DNA from: Megasphaera cerevisiae DSM 20462
GTDB lineage: Bacteria; Bacillota; Negativicutes; Veillonellales; Megasphaeraceae
Assembly: GCF_001045675.1 (NCBI RefSeq)
Contig: NZ_LEKT01000001.1
Location: 90,500 to 154,499 of the forward strand
Length of the DNA stretch: 64,000 nucleotides
Direction of reading: 5' to 3'
A program made the translations under genes and the position numbers. Shown piece after piece: positions 9,071-19,384 of the stretch (position 1 is the first letter of the stretch; each line of letters starts with the position of its first letter). Below the pieces are notes generated by a model. It searched no databases, was not told where the DNA came from, and worked only from the letters and a program-made list of their open reading frames with translations.

Positions 9071-10012
9071 ATGGATACATGGCTTGATCTGCATATGCAT
9101 ACAAAATACAGTATGGATGGAGAATTTGAACCATCCGATCTGATGAATCAATGTGCGGCTGCCGGACTAAAAGCTGTGGCTGTCTCTGATCATGATTCAG
9201 TAGAAGCCATACCGAAGGCCAGAAAACGAGCCTGCGAATTGGGGCTTTGTTTTTTTTCGGCGATAGAACTCAGTTGTGCTCATCTGGGAAAAAATTTTCA
9301 TCTTTTAGGATATGGAATTGATGAAAAAGAACCTATTTTTCATCAAATAGAAAAAAATATTCATCAGCAGCGTCTCGATAATTCAGAAAAAATGATGAAT
9401 GCAGTAGAGCAATTAGGAATATATCTGGATAGAAAATATGTGTGGACTCTTTCTCATAATGATGTCATCGCCACAGTCAATATTGCCCGAGCGGCCTTAG
9501 AAGATCCACGGAATATTGACAATCCTATTTTAGCGCCATATCGTCCCGGAGGCTTGCGCAACAAGAGCCCTTACGTCAATTTTGGCTGGGATTACTGCAG
9601 TCAGGGAAAACCAGCATTTGTGCCGATGACTCTTATTACCCTCCATGAGGCAGTCAGACATATTCAGAACAATGGCGGCGCAGCTGTATTGGCTCATCCA
9701 GGTGCTAATATGGGACAAAACAGAGATGTTACGGAGTCTTTGGTTGCAGAAGGAATCGATGGAATCGAAGCCTACTGCAGTTATCATGATACGGATACGT
9801 CACAGTTTTATGCTGACATTTGCCGTACCTATAAACTAATTGCCACTATAGGAAGTGATTATCATGGCCGGGCCAAGCCAAATATACAGTTAGGCGAATA
9901 TGAGCATCCTTGTGCCCAGGATGTATTTGACCGTCTGTGTTATCTTATTCACGAACGGGGTGGATCAGCGCCTACGCATAGCCTCAGCTCAAAAGATAAA
10001 ATCCTATTATAG
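9071..10012 (+). CDS. PHP-domain metal-dependent phosphoesterase
   Basis: A 313-residue PHP superfamily protein of the TrpH/YciV type, whose members hydrolyse phosphodiesters such as 3-prime,5-prime-bisphosphonucleotides (pAp) or RNA 5-prime ends. Metal-binding motifs are DLHMHTKYSMDG near residue 6, VSDHDSV near 38-44, a Glu-Leu-Ser-Cys around 66, AVLAHPGAN near 204 and the C-terminal GSDYHG. An inserted loop at ~90-190 is typical for the family. The ATG follows AGAAAGGAG. The gene is monocistronic. The exact substrate cannot be read from sequence. Confidence 0.88.
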   Translation: MDTWLDLHMHTKYSMDGEFEPSDLMNQCAAAGLKAVAVSDHDSVEAIPKARKRACELGLCFFSAIELSCAHLGKNFHLLGYGIDEKEPIFHQIEKNIHQQRLDNSEKMMNAVEQLGIYLDRKYVWTLSHNDVIATVNIARAALEDPRNIDNPILAPYRPGGLRNKSPYVNFGWDYCSQGKPAFVPMTLITLHEAVRHIQNNGGAAVLAHPGANMGQNRDVTESLVAEGIDGIEAYCSYHDTDTSQFYADICRTYKLIATIGSDYHGRAKPNIQLGEYEHPCAQDVFDRLCYLIHERGGSAPTHSLSSKDKILL

Positions 10013-10357
10013 ACAGAAAAAAGGTATTGATAATTTGTCATTATGCGTTTACAATGTGAATACCGTAAATATTTCTGGCACCTTTCACGCTAACTAAAGT
10101 GAAAATTCGTTCTGCACTGCCGTATAAATTTCGTTCCAAGCGGTCAGTTAATAAACTCATGCAGCTAGCTGGTGAGGGGAAAATCAGTCAGTTGATATTA
10201 ACATATGTAATGTATTTTGGTGGATTGGCTAGCCCTTATTTATCTAAATGTGATATAATACAAAGCACAAGTCATTTTCATATCTGCCAGACAGCAGACA
10301 AATACGTCAGGGCTTTAGACAGTCTAAAGCCCCATTTTCTGTGAGGACACTAGTCAA
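10013..10357. other. Intergenic region upstream of mfd
   Basis: A 345-bp gap. It contains an extended-looking minus-10 TATAAT at ~10254 without a convincing minus-35 box, and a hairpin near its end (see next entry). An 81-codon ATG frame at 10099 lacks a ribosome site and reads through the terminator hairpin; I do not call it. A pth gene often sits before mfd in Firmicutes; none is here. Confidence 0.4.
10310..10337 (+). terminator. Hairpin with short T-run before mfd
   Basis: GGGCTTTAG (10310-10318) and CTAAAGCCC (10324-10332) form a stem over a 5-base loop, followed by CATTTTC. It lies just 20 bp before the mfd start and could insulate or attenuate mfd. The T-run is weak. Confidence 0.55.
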
Positions 10358-13300
10358 ATGTATCAATTATTTCAATGGATGAATCGTGATGAAAATATTA
10401 GGAATGCCATTAAATTATTTGAGCAGCCGGGATGCCATAGTATTTATGGCCTCGGCGGCTCCGTTAAGAGTGCGTTTGCAGCGAAGGCTTTGACAGAAAC
10501 AGGCAAACAAGCCGTTATTATTGTGCAGTCTAAGGAACAGCTTACTGCATGGCAGTCTGACCTGCAGTTCATAGTACCTGATCTGCATATTTTGAACTTC
10601 CCGCTCGTCGACAGGGCTGTATTTAATACGACGGCCAAAAGCATCGAACGTACAGCAAGTCAAATGGAGTCCCTCGGATATCTGCGTGAAGGTCATTCCG
10701 GTATTGTTCTCGCTACTATCGAAGAAGCTGCCCAATATGTTATCGCACCGCAGCAAATGGATGATGCTGCTATGGATATTGCGGCCGGCACAGAATATGA
10801 TCGGATTCGGCTGCTTCAACATTTTATCGATGACGGCTACGAACGAGTAGATATGACAGAACGGCGCGGTCATTTCTCTGTCCGTGGTGATATTATCGAT
10901 ATCTATGCTGTCAACCATCAGTATCCTGTCCGCCTTGAATTTTTTGGTGATAAAATAGAAAGCATCCGTTATTTTGATGCTGGTAGTCAAAAATCATTGG
11001 CACATATGGATAACATACGCATACTTCCTATTTCCCTGGAAAACAGGAATGCGAGTAATAAATACACGATTCTTGATTATGTCGATAATGGCGTCGTAAT
11101 TTGGGACGAACCAAATCGCCTTCGCGAGTCGCTGAAAAAATTGCTCAAGGAATCTGACGAATATAAGGAATGGCTTTGCCCATGGGGAGAATTTACCGCT
11201 TCACACCATCCCAAAACGACAATGCTTTTTTCACTGATGGCGCAGTCTGTTCCCGATATGTTTATTGATACGGCAACTAGTTTTGCCGTCAAAATGATGG
11301 CCAGCTTTCAAAAGCAATTCAACTTGCTGGAAGATGAATTGCAGCACTGGCGTCAGAATCAAAATGCGGTCCTGGTAATTTTAGGAAGTCGAGAACGGAC
11401 GGCTTCTTTTACGGCTTGGCTGCGTCAGCAGGATTTGACTGCACAAGATTATGATGATAAAAAAGAATGGCAAGCGGGGCATATTTATTTGGCCGATGGA
11501 GAAATACGCAATGGCTTTGAAATGCCTTATGCCAAGCTGGTCATTTTATCAGAACGGGATATTTATGGTATGCAGAAGCATCGTCTTCAGCATCATACCG
11601 TCAAAGGCCAGGAAATCAATGTATTTACAGATTTAAAAGTTGGCGATTATGTAGTGCATGAAGTGCACGGTATTGGCCGGTATGCAGGCATTAAAACCAT
11701 AGAATTAGATGGCGTCCACAAGGATTATTTAGAAGTACACTATGCCGGTCAGGATATTTTATATGTACCAACAGATCAGCTCAAGCTGCTTCAACGATAT
11801 ATCGGCAATGAAGGAGATACACCAAAGCTGCATAAAATGGGCGGAACGGATTGGCAAAAGACACGATCCAAGGCCCAAAAATCAATTACAGATCTTGCAG
11901 AACAACTTGTTGAATTGTATGCTAAGCGGGAGGTTGTGAAAGGTTACGCGTTTCCGCCGGATACACCTTTTCAAAAAGAATTCGAAGATGCATTTCCATA
12001 TGAAGAAACGGCAGATCAGCTTAAAGCCGTGGCAGAAATAAAGAAAAGCATGGAAAAACCGTACCCAATGGATTGCCTGGTGTGCGGTGATGTAGGCTTC
12101 GGAAAAACAGAGGTCGCCATGCGCAGCATATTTAAAGCTGTTATGGGAGGTAAACAAGTCGCTGTTCTCGTACCAACAACCGTTTTGGCACAACAACATT
12201 TTCAAACCTTTACGGAACGGCTCAGTCCTTTTGGTATTCATTGCGAGGTTCTGAACCGATTTCGCTCCTATAAACAAAAGAAAGAAATTCTGGCACAGGC
12301 TCTGACCGGTGACATTGATATTCTCATCGGGACACATAGCCTGCTTAATAAAAAAGTAAAATTTAAAGATCTGGGAATGCTTGTTGTGGATGAGGAACAG
12401 CGCTTTGGAGTCGCGCAAAAGGAAAAATGGAAGGCTTGGGCAGCTCATATCGACGTACTGACTTTAAGTGCTACACCAATTCCCCGAACACTTCATATGT
12501 CACTCGTCAACTTGCGTGAAATGTGCGTTATTGAAACACCTCCAACGGATCGGTTTCCTGTGCAAACCTATGTCACAGAATATAATGTCCGCATTGTGCG
12601 CGATGCGGTTATGCGGGAAAAACGGCGTGGCGGACAGGTTTTTTTTGTGTATAATCGTGTCGCCACGATTGAACGAATGAAAGATGAGCTTCAGGCTCTG
12701 ATGCCTGATATTTCCATCGGCATTGCACATGGACAAATGGCCGGTACCCTTTTGGAACAAATCATGTTTGATTTTTATGATGGAAACTACGATGTGCTGC
12801 TGTGCTCAAGCTTGGTTGAAAATGGTCTGGATGTCGCCAATGCCAATACAATTATTATTTATGACTCCGATCATTTCGGTTTGTCTCAACTCTATCAGAT
12901 GCGGGGGCGCGTAGGACGAAGCCATCGCATGGCCTATGCCTATTTTCTTTATCGCCGTGACAAAGTATTATCTGAAGTAGCTGAAAAGAGACTTCAGGCC
13001 ATAAAAGAATTTACAGAATTAGGGTCTGGTTTTAAAATTGCAATGCGTGATTTGGAAATCCGCGGTGCCGGCAATCTGCTAGGACGTGAGCAGCATGGTA
13101 ATATTGCCAGCGTCGGGTTTGCTATGTATTGTCAAATGCTGGAAGATGCGATTGCCAAGGCTCAAAATGGAAAGATCAATGAACAACCTCAGCCAGATAC
13201 GATTCTGGAAATCCACATGGACGCTTTCATTGATGATGCTTATATCAGCAACGGCGGCCAAAAAATTGAAATGTATCAACGTATGGCGCTGGCTGCTTCT

Positions 13301-13648
13301 GAAAAAGAACTGATCAGCTTGGAAAAAGAACTGCTGGACCGGTATGGCAAACCCACTGAACCGGTACAAACGCTGCTATGTGCAACACATCTGCGGCTGA
13401 AGGCCCAAGCAATGGATATCGCTTTTATCACACAAAAAAAAGATGCACTGGAAATCAAATGGCAGCATGCCGGCCAGCTGCCACCGCTTATCAAATTGGA
13501 ACCTCTCCTGCGCCGGCGCATTCGTACCGTGCCCGGCATGCCCATGATGGTGCGTATCTCTCTGCAAGGTATCCCTGATATCCTACGCTTTTTAGAGCAC
13601 CTGCTGACTGCTTTTTCAAATTTGCGAAGGGAGGCTTCCTTTGACTAA
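10358..13648 (+). CDS. mfd: Transcription-repair coupling factor
   Basis: An ATP-driven translocase that removes RNA polymerase stalled at DNA lesions and recruits UvrA. The 1096 residues hold the expected order: a UvrB-like N-terminal module with a degenerate P-loop near residue 30 ([10 protein letters not shown]), then the RNA-polymerase interaction domain starting [19 protein letters not shown] near 427. The RecG-like motor follows, with Walker [13 protein letters not shown] near 576, DEEQ near 677 and LSATPIPRT near 705, and a C-terminal TRCF domain. An ATG with GAGGA upstream starts it. Its last 8 bp overlap the next gene. Confidence 0.96.
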   Translation: MYQLFQWMNRDENIRNAIKLFEQPGCHSIYGLGGSVKSAFAAKALTETGKQAVIIVQSKEQLTAWQSDLQFIVPDLHILNFPLVDRAVFNTTAKSIERTASQMESLGYLREGHSGIVLATIEEAAQYVIAPQQMDDAAMDIAAGTEYDRIRLLQHFIDDGYERVDMTERRGHFSVRGDIIDIYAVNHQYPVRLEFFGDKIESIRYFDAGSQKSLAHMDNIRILPISLENRNASNKYTILDYVDNGVVIWDEPNRLRESLKKLLKESDEYKEWLCPWGEFTASHHPKTTMLFSLMAQSVPDMFIDTATSFAVKMMASFQKQFNLLEDELQHWRQNQNAVLVILGSRERTASFTAWLRQQDLTAQDYDDKKEWQAGHIYLADGEIRNGFEMPYAKLVILSERDIYGMQKHRLQHHTVKGQEINVFTDLKVGDYVVHEVHGIGRYAGIKTIELDGVHKDYLEVHYAGQDILYVPTDQLKLLQRYIGNEGDTPKLHKMGGTDWQKTRSKAQKSITDLAEQLVELYAKREVVKGYAFPPDTPFQKEFEDAFPYEETADQLKAVAEIKKSMEKPYPMDCLVCGDVGFGKTEVAMRSIFKAVMGGKQVAVLVPTTVLAQQHFQTFTERLSPFGIHCEVLNRFRSYKQKKEILAQALTGDIDILIGTHSLLNKKVKFKDLGMLVVDEEQRFGVAQKEKWKAWAAHIDVLTLSATPIPRTLHMSLVNLREMCVIETPPTDRFPVQTYVTEYNVRIVRDAVMREKRRGGQVFFVYNRVATIERMKDELQALMPDISIGIAHGQMAGTLLEQIMFDFYDGNYDVLLCSSLVENGLDVANANTIIIYDSDHFGLSQLYQMRGRVGRSHRMAYAYFLYRRDKVLSEVAEKRLQAIKEFTELGSGFKIAMRDLEIRGAGNLLGREQHGNIASVGFAMYCQMLEDAIAKAQNGKINEQPQPDTILEIHMDAFIDDAYISNGGQKIEMYQRMALAASEKELISLEKELLDRYGKPTEPVQTLLCATHLRLKAQAMDIAFITQKKDALEIKWQHAGQLPPLIKLEPLLRRRIRTVPGMPMMVRISLQGIPDILRFLEHLLTAFSNLRREASFD

Positions 13649-15224
13649 AACCTCTTTTTTACGTGGTGCAATGATTCTTACATTAGCGGGCATTGTTGTC
13701 AAAATCTTAGGTGGCGTCAATCGCATTCTTTTATCCAGATTGCTGGGCGGCGAGGGTATTGGATTATATCAGATGGCATATCCGGTATATATTTTGCTGC
13801 TTAGCATTGCCGGAGCCGGAATTCCTATTGCAGTTTCTATTATGATTGCCGAAGAATCGGCAAAAGGAAATTATAATGGGGCCGAACGCATATTCCATGT
13901 CACTTTGGCTTTCATGAGTATTGTTGCAGTTTTCTGCGGGATTGCCATGGTCGGCGGTTCCCAATTTTTAATCCAATCCGGGCTGGTGCGGGACGAACGG
14001 GCATTTTTACCGCTGATCGTTCTGGCGCCTGCATTAATTCTTTCTATTATTACCTGCTGCTTCCGAGGTTATTTTCAAGGACTGCAGCTTATGACGCCAA
14101 CCGCCATATCACAAATGCTGGACCAATTTATCCGTGTATGCACCATGCTTATTCTAGCCTGGATCTTGCTGCCTCACGGTCTGGAGGCAGCGGCTGCCGG
14201 AGCTACGTTCGGTGCCGTCCCGGGAGCTTTGGCGGGATTACTTATCATAACAGTCCTTTACTACCGTCACCGCAAAAAGACTTTCGCCCTCAGTACTCAT
14301 GAATTTCCAATATTGCCAGCGTTTTCTATTATCCGACGTCTGGCCGTATTGGCAATCCCGGTTGCTGCCGCCAATATGCTGCTGCCAGCGGTTGCCAGCA
14401 TTGATTTATTTATTGTTCCTCAGCGATTGGAGGCAGCAGGATATTCCGTTCATGAGGCTACCACATTATTTGGATATTTGACAGGCATGGCAAATGGACT
14501 CGTTCAACTGCCGGCAATTTTAACGATCGCTCTGGCGACCAGTCTTGTACCGGCGGTTTCTGCAGCCTATGCCAGCGGCGCCAATGATGTAGTATTAAAA
14601 CGCACTCATACGGCTATGCGTATTGCCAATACAATTACTGTACCAGCCTGCTGTGGTCTGGCAGTCCTGGCTACACCTATATCCAAGTTGCTTTATGCCA
14701 CACCGGCAGCGGGACCCGCCATATGTGTATTATCCATAGCGGTTTTTCTTATCGGCCTGCAGCAAATCACAAGCGGTCTTTTACAAGGCATGGGGCATAC
14801 GGCGATTCCTTTGCTGAATATGATTATTGCTGCTGTTTTTAAAATTACATTAAGCTGGCATCTGACAGCAATTCCCTGGCTGGGAGAGGTGGGAGCCGCT
14901 TGGGCAACAAATGTGGATCTTACTGTTGCTACTGCTTTAAACCTTTATTTTGCGCACCGTTTCATCCGATACCGTGTACAATGGTCTTATGTAGGCCGCT
15001 TATTTTTAGCGTCAGCCGCAATGGCTGGCACAGCATGGTTTGTTCATAATGGTCTTTTTCCCCTGCTGGGAGATGCCATATCTACTATTACTGCGATCAT
15101 AACCGCCGGCGCAGTATATCTTGTTTGTCTTTTTATATTTCGTGCCATTAAATCTGAAGACGCTTCTCGTATACCTTTTTTTGGTAAAACACTTTCTTCC
15201 ATGATAAGACGATTAGAAAAATAG
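13641..15224 (+). CDS. MOP-superfamily flippase (SpoVB/MurJ-like exporter)
   Basis: A 527-residue polytopic membrane protein with about 14 predicted helices, of the polysaccharide biosynthesis/SpoVB-type group of the MOP flippase superfamily. Members translocate lipid-linked sugars such as lipid II across the inner membrane. The N-terminus (FLRGAMILTLAGIVVKILGG) and the repeated GGEGIGLYQMAYP region are typical. The start is a TTG after GAAGGGAGG that overlaps the mfd stop by 8 bp, implying coupling. The mfd-spoVB-mazG order is common in Firmicutes. Whether it acts on lipid II or another polysaccharide cannot be told. Confidence 0.88.
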   Translation: MTKTSFLRGAMILTLAGIVVKILGGVNRILLSRLLGGEGIGLYQMAYPVYILLLSIAGAGIPIAVSIMIAEESAKGNYNGAERIFHVTLAFMSIVAVFCGIAMVGGSQFLIQSGLVRDERAFLPLIVLAPALILSIITCCFRGYFQGLQLMTPTAISQMLDQFIRVCTMLILAWILLPHGLEAAAAGATFGAVPGALAGLLIITVLYYRHRKKTFALSTHEFPILPAFSIIRRLAVLAIPVAAANMLLPAVASIDLFIVPQRLEAAGYSVHEATTLFGYLTGMANGLVQLPAILTIALATSLVPAVSAAYASGANDVVLKRTHTAMRIANTITVPACCGLAVLATPISKLLYATPAAGPAICVLSIAVFLIGLQQITSGLLQGMGHTAIPLLNMIIAAVFKITLSWHLTAIPWLGEVGAAWATNVDLTVATALNLYFAHRFIRYRVQWSYVGRLFLASAAMAGTAWFVHNGLFPLLGDAISTITAIITAGAVYLVCLFIFRAIKSEDASRIPFFGKTLSSMIRRLEK

Positions 15225-15270
15225 ATAGAAATGGGTGCCTGTTTAGGGCAAGAGGAGGAGATGTAATATA

Positions 15271-16296
15271 TTGGGAAACATAGAGATTATCCCGTTAGGG
15301 ACTGATACCAAAGATATGGAAAAGGAAGGCCCGTCTTTTGAAAAACAGTATGCGCCGATTGTCGCGTATTTGATACGGGAAGGACGTACAAAACATATTA
15401 TCCATACCGTATCCGGCGGACCGGCTATGGCCGAACGGGTACGGAAAATGATTGAGCAGGCATGGTCACAAAAGGAACCGGAACATATCGCTATGCCATT
15501 TGATATTACGCCGCTAGTCGATGTCATGTCCAAATTACGAGGTCCCAACGGCTGTCCTTGGGATAAAGCCCAGACACATCGAACCTTACGGCGATTTTTA
15601 CTGGAAGAAGTATATGAAATGCTTGATGCGGTGGATTGTCAGGATATGTCGGGCATACGCGAAGAATTAGGCGATATTCTTTATCAAATTATTATTCATG
15701 CCCGTATTGCTGAAGAAAAAGGAATTTTTAACGCACAAGATATTGTAAACGATATCACCAAGAAGATGATTCACCGCCATCCCTATGTTTTTGGTGAAAA
15801 AAACCTTGAAAAGATAGGTACGAGTATGTTAAACTGGGATAGATTAAAGCAAGGCGAGCAACGCCAACAGCATGAGCATCTTCTGGATGGCGTCGTCAAG
15901 GGACTACCGTCATTGCTTCAGGCATATAAGCTTCAGGAAAAATCGGCCAAGGTTGGATTCGAATGGCAGGATACTAAAGATGTCTGGGCTAAGTTCCGAG
16001 AAGAATGGCAGGAGTTTAAAGACGCCTTGAAGGAGAATGATCCTGTTCATGCTGAAGAAGAAGCTGGTGATGTGCTGTTCGTATTTGCTGATTTATGCCG
16101 ACGCTATCATATAGAGCCGGAATGTGCGTTACATCGTGCTAACAGTAAATTTCGCCGCCGCTTTTCTTACGTTGAAACCTGCGTAAAAGAATCATCCCGA
16201 TCATGGCAAGATGTTACCCTAGATGAATTGGATGCCTTTTGGCAGGAAGCAAAAAGAAAAGAACGTCAGCCGAAAGGGACGGATCTGAAAAGTTAG
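15271..16296 (+). CDS. mazG: Nucleoside triphosphate pyrophosphohydrolase MazG with shortened N-terminal domain
   Basis: Two tandem MazG NTP-pyrophosphohydrolase modules. Module one starts LVDVMSKLRGPNGCPWDKAQ near residue 86 with EELGDILYQ near 130; module two holds EEAGDVLFVFADL near 270. It clears (d)NTPs such as non-canonical ones. In most Firmicutes (YabN type) a full tetrapyrrole-methylase-like domain of over 200 residues precedes MazG. Here only ~75 residues (starting MGNIEIIPLG) do, apparently a stump. The start is a TTG after AGAGGAGG. hup follows 40 bp later. Confidence 0.92.
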   Translation: MGNIEIIPLGTDTKDMEKEGPSFEKQYAPIVAYLIREGRTKHIIHTVSGGPAMAERVRKMIEQAWSQKEPEHIAMPFDITPLVDVMSKLRGPNGCPWDKAQTHRTLRRFLLEEVYEMLDAVDCQDMSGIREELGDILYQIIIHARIAEEKGIFNAQDIVNDITKKMIHRHPYVFGEKNLEKIGTSMLNWDRLKQGEQRQQHEHLLDGVVKGLPSLLQAYKLQEKSAKVGFEWQDTKDVWAKFREEWQEFKDALKENDPVHAEEEAGDVLFVFADLCRRYHIEPECALHRANSKFRRRFSYVETCVKESSRSWQDVTLDELDAFWQEAKRKERQPKGTDLKS

Positions 16297-16336
16297 CCCG
16301 AAAAGATAGATGTAACTATTTAAAGGAGGATTTGTA

Positions 16337-16615
16337 ATGAATAAAACAGAATTAATTGCGAGTGTTGCACAGAAATCCGATTTGACAAAAAAAGATGCCG
16401 AAAAAGCGGTAAAAGCCGTATTCGAATCGATCAGTGAAAGTCTGACACGGGACGATAAAGTCCAGATCATCGGCTTTGGTACCTTTGAAGTCCGCCAGCG
16501 TAAAGCACGTGAAGGCCGTAATCCCCGCAACAATGAACCCATTCGGATTGATGCATCCAAGACACCGGCTTTTAAAGCTGGTAAACAATTAAAAGATCTT
16601 GTAAATAATAAATAA
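16337..16615 (+). CDS. hup: DNA-binding protein HU
   Basis: A 92-residue HU-family nucleoid protein that bends DNA as a dimer. It begins [20 protein letters not shown], and the DNA-binding arm is visible ([12 protein letters not shown], near 58-69). The length is exactly that of HU. The ATG follows a near-perfect AAAGGAGG. It sits at the end of the mfd cluster, with a strong terminator behind it. Confidence 0.98.
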   Translation: MNKTELIASVAQKSDLTKKDAEKAVKAVFESISESLTRDDKVQIIGFGTFEVRQRKAREGRNPRNNEPIRIDASKTPAFKAGKQLKDLVNNK

Positions 16616-16626
16616 GAGTTTTGTAA

Positions 16627-16664
16627 GAAAAGGGCCGCCAATACAAACGGCCCTTTTCTTTTCT
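16627..16664 (+). terminator. Intrinsic terminator after hup
   Basis: GAAAAGGGCCG (16627-16637) pairs with CGGCCCTTTTC (16648-16658) over a 10-base loop, then a T-rich tail. The stem is perfect. Confidence 0.95.
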
Positions 16665-16805
16665 TGATTTTTGTCGTAACATAATACTATAATCATAGTA
16701 TAAACCACGATATGATTTTTTAAGAGCCGCATCGTTTAACCAATAGGTTATGCAAGGTGCATATAGACGCCTGGATGCTGTTGATTATAAAAAGAAGGGA
16801 TACGC

Positions 16806-17969
16806 ATGACAAAGAAAAAAATCCTGATAATGTCTGCTTCTATTGGAACCGGTCATACACAGGCAGCACGTGCCATAGAAGAATATGTCCAAACCCTTTC
16901 AGAAGAATATGACGTGGAGCATCTTGATTTTTTGTCTAATGATGTTCTTTCTATCGACAATCTGGTCAAGGAAACCTACATCAAAATTCTGGATTTTTTC
17001 CCTATGTTATATGACCTAATGTATTATTCTTCGCAAGGATATAAACGGGGCATGGCAGTCAAAACGCTGATTGCCTGGGGATTGAAGCGGCGCATGCTGC
17101 GAGTACTGGCAGATAGAAAACCGGATATTCTTGTTTTCACGCATCCGTTTCCTGCGGGAGCTGCCGCGCTTTTAAAACGTCAGCATCGCTTAAACATCCC
17201 TCTTGTCGGTGTAATTACAGATTTTGCAGTTCATCAGCTTTGGTTATATCCACAAATTGATTTATATTGCGTAGCCGCATCCCAATTAAAAGATCTTTTG
17301 AACCAAAATGGAATTGACCGCAATAAAATTATTGTTTCGGGAATTCCTGTCCGTAATGCGTTCAAAAAAGAACGCTGGCATATGAAAGAAAAATCTCAGC
17401 ATAGTAGAAATATTCTTATTATGGGTGGTGGCTTAGGTATGGGCTCCATTAAACAATCGCTGACGCTTCTCGACAGGATAGACACCATTGATAGTTTCAC
17501 TGTTGTAACAGGTTATAACGCGGATTTATATGATGAAATAATCCGGCTGCGCCGTGAGCTGAGTCATCCGGTAAACGTATTTGGATATACTAATCAGATT
17601 CCGGAACTCATGGTCCAATCAGCGCTGCTGGTCACCAAACCAGGGGCCTTGACCTGTACGGAGGCCGCGACTGTCCAGATCCCTATGGTACTGTATAGTC
17701 CTATTCCCGGTCAGGAAGAAGCCAATGCATTCTATATGCAGGAAAAAGGCTGTGCCCGCTGGGTTAAATCCCAGAATGAACTCGTTGTGGTTGTAAAAGA
17801 ACTGCTGGCAGATACAGATAAGCTATTGGATATGTCCCACGCCAGCTTGGCCTGCCATCGTGACGGCGCCGAAATCATCGGTGCCCGTGTCCTGCAAATG
17901 CTGCAGCCCGATGCAGAGCATAAAAAGCCAGAGTTTCAGAATCAGGAATATTCAAACGTATCTGTTTGA
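16806..17969 (+). CDS. Diacylglycerol glycosyltransferase family protein (MGDG synthase/UgtP-like)
   Basis: A 387-residue GT28-type glycosyltransferase. The N-terminal MGDG-synthase domain carries MSASIGTGHTQAARAI near residues 10-25. The C-terminal half has the nucleotide-sugar-binding features MGGGLGMGS near 207 and VTKPGALTCTEA near 281, then PGQEEANA near 302. Homologues transfer Glc or Gal from UDP-sugars to diacylglycerol or act as MurG relatives. The next gene is a divergent polysaccharide deacetylase, pointing to envelope sugar metabolism. Donor and acceptor are not determinable here. Confidence 0.86.
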   Translation: MTKKKILIMSASIGTGHTQAARAIEEYVQTLSEEYDVEHLDFLSNDVLSIDNLVKETYIKILDFFPMLYDLMYYSSQGYKRGMAVKTLIAWGLKRRMLRVLADRKPDILVFTHPFPAGAAALLKRQHRLNIPLVGVITDFAVHQLWLYPQIDLYCVAASQLKDLLNQNGIDRNKIIVSGIPVRNAFKKERWHMKEKSQHSRNILIMGGGLGMGSIKQSLTLLDRIDTIDSFTVVTGYNADLYDEIIRLRRELSHPVNVFGYTNQIPELMVQSALLVTKPGALTCTEAATVQIPMVLYSPIPGQEEANAFYMQEKGCARWVKSQNELVVVVKELLADTDKLLDMSHASLACHRDGAEIIGARVLQMLQPDAEHKKPEFQNQEYSNVSV

Positions 17970-18038
17970 TTTGCCGGATCGGCGCATAGCTCGGGTTATG
18001 TGTTCCGCATCCGGTTTTTTATGGGGAAATGAACTATT

Positions 18039-19376
18039 ATGAGACAAAAGAAAACCAGACGAACACCGTCACGGCCATCACGCAGTTCTGGCAGCCTCAT
18101 TAAACCCCTCAGCATTTTATTTCTTATGATCTCTATTTGTGTCGGCGCGTATTGGAATCTCCATACAGGGATTGTTTCAGAACAACTGGCTGACTCAAAA
18201 ATAGTGAATATAGAAAAAGGCCGCGATAATGGCAAGGATGCTATATATACCGATGTATCGCAAGAAATGCATGAGGCTATTGATAGTTGGCTGAAAACAC
18301 AAGGGGCTGACGTTACGACGATAGATACACAGGAACGAACGGAAAAACGTCATGCCACAGGAGGCATCATCCGCTGGACAACATTGAGTAAAACAGTCAT
18401 ACCAACAAAACTGTTTACTCGTGAAGCACTGGAAACACAGCTGAATAAAGGCGGGGGAAAGACCGTTCTATATCGGGTAGAAAAGACAAAACATGATGGA
18501 AAAGATGTGACGGAATATGATATCGCTTATTTTGATATGCTTGATACAGAACAGTTGTATTTAGTAACAGATAAGCTGTACGTCACCGAGCCAAAGGCAA
18601 ATTCTAATGTTATAGAAAAAGTCAAAAATATGATTTTGAGATCATCCAGCGGTTCATTAAAGGATACTTCAACGAAATCACCGTCATCGGATACCGCACA
18701 AACACTTCCGTCCCAAATTACCGGGCAGTTAGCCATTGTCATTGATGATTGCGGCAGTAGTACAGAGATCCTCCAGAAATTCAACACCATTCCCATTCCA
18801 TTGACCTATGCCGTAATGCCAAATAAAAAATACACGGCGGAATGTGCCGAAAGCGGTTACGAGGCCAATCGAAAAATTTTTGTCCACATGCCTATGCAGC
18901 CTCTTAATATTCAATCATCCGAGACCGTATATATTGGCACCGATATGTCTGACAGCAAGGTCAAGGCCACAGCTGATGAAATGTTGGATCAGGTTCCGCA
19001 TGCAACAGGTATGAATAACCATCAGGGTTCTATGGCAACTGCGGATACGCGGCTTATGGAGGACGTTATGTCCGTTTTGAAAAAACGCCGCCTGATGTAT
19101 CTTGACAGTCGCACTAACAGCGCCTCAATCGGAGAGCAGTTGGCTAGTTCCATGGGTATAGCTACAAGCCGCAACAATTTATTTATTGACAACGATGCCG
19201 ATGTCTCTTCTGTCAAAAATCGACTCCGCCAAGCTGGGCAGATAGCTAAGAATAATGGCAGCGCCATCGTTATCGGACATTGCCGTTTAAATACGGCGCA
19301 GGCCATACGTGAAATGGTCGGCGAACTTAATAAGGAAGGCATTGATATCGTTTTTGCAACCGATTTGATGCAGTAG
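18039..19376 (+). CDS. Divergent polysaccharide deacetylase family protein
   Basis: A 445-residue protein with a basic N-terminus followed by one membrane helix near residues 25-43, so probably exported or anchored outside the inner membrane. The first ~220 residues are a poorly conserved, Ser/Thr/Lys-rich region. The C-terminal ~210 residues are the divergent polysaccharide deacetylase (YibQ-type) domain, with AIVIDDCGSS near 231, FVHMPMQP near 285, GMNNHQGS near 325 and YLDSRTNS near 350. A role in envelope polysaccharide trimming is inferred. It lies 69 bp after the glycosyltransferase and 8 bp before the TSUP gene. Confidence 0.87.
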   Translation: MRQKKTRRTPSRPSRSSGSLIKPLSILFLMISICVGAYWNLHTGIVSEQLADSKIVNIEKGRDNGKDAIYTDVSQEMHEAIDSWLKTQGADVTTIDTQERTEKRHATGGIIRWTTLSKTVIPTKLFTREALETQLNKGGGKTVLYRVEKTKHDGKDVTEYDIAYFDMLDTEQLYLVTDKLYVTEPKANSNVIEKVKNMILRSSSGSLKDTSTKSPSSDTAQTLPSQITGQLAIVIDDCGSSTEILQKFNTIPIPLTYAVMPNKKYTAECAESGYEANRKIFVHMPMQPLNIQSSETVYIGTDMSDSKVKATADEMLDQVPHATGMNNHQGSMATADTRLMEDVMSVLKKRRLMYLDSRTNSASIGEQLASSMGIATSRNNLFIDNDADVSSVKNRLRQAGQIAKNNGSAIVIGHCRLNTAQAIREMVGELNKEGIDIVFATDLMQ

Positions 19377-19384
19377 GGAATAAA

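Noticed and set aside
10099..10344. 81-codon plus-strand frame upstream of mfd
   Set aside because: No ribosome site, no recognisable family features, and it reads through the terminator-like hairpin at 10310-10337.
10415..10990. 191-codon minus-strand frame inside mfd
   Set aside because: Lies fully opposite well-conserved mfd sequence; Phe/Ser/His-rich composition typical of an antisense shadow.
11882..12448. 188-codon minus-strand frame inside mfd
   Set aside because: Opposite the conserved helicase motifs of mfd; no ribosome site or domain.
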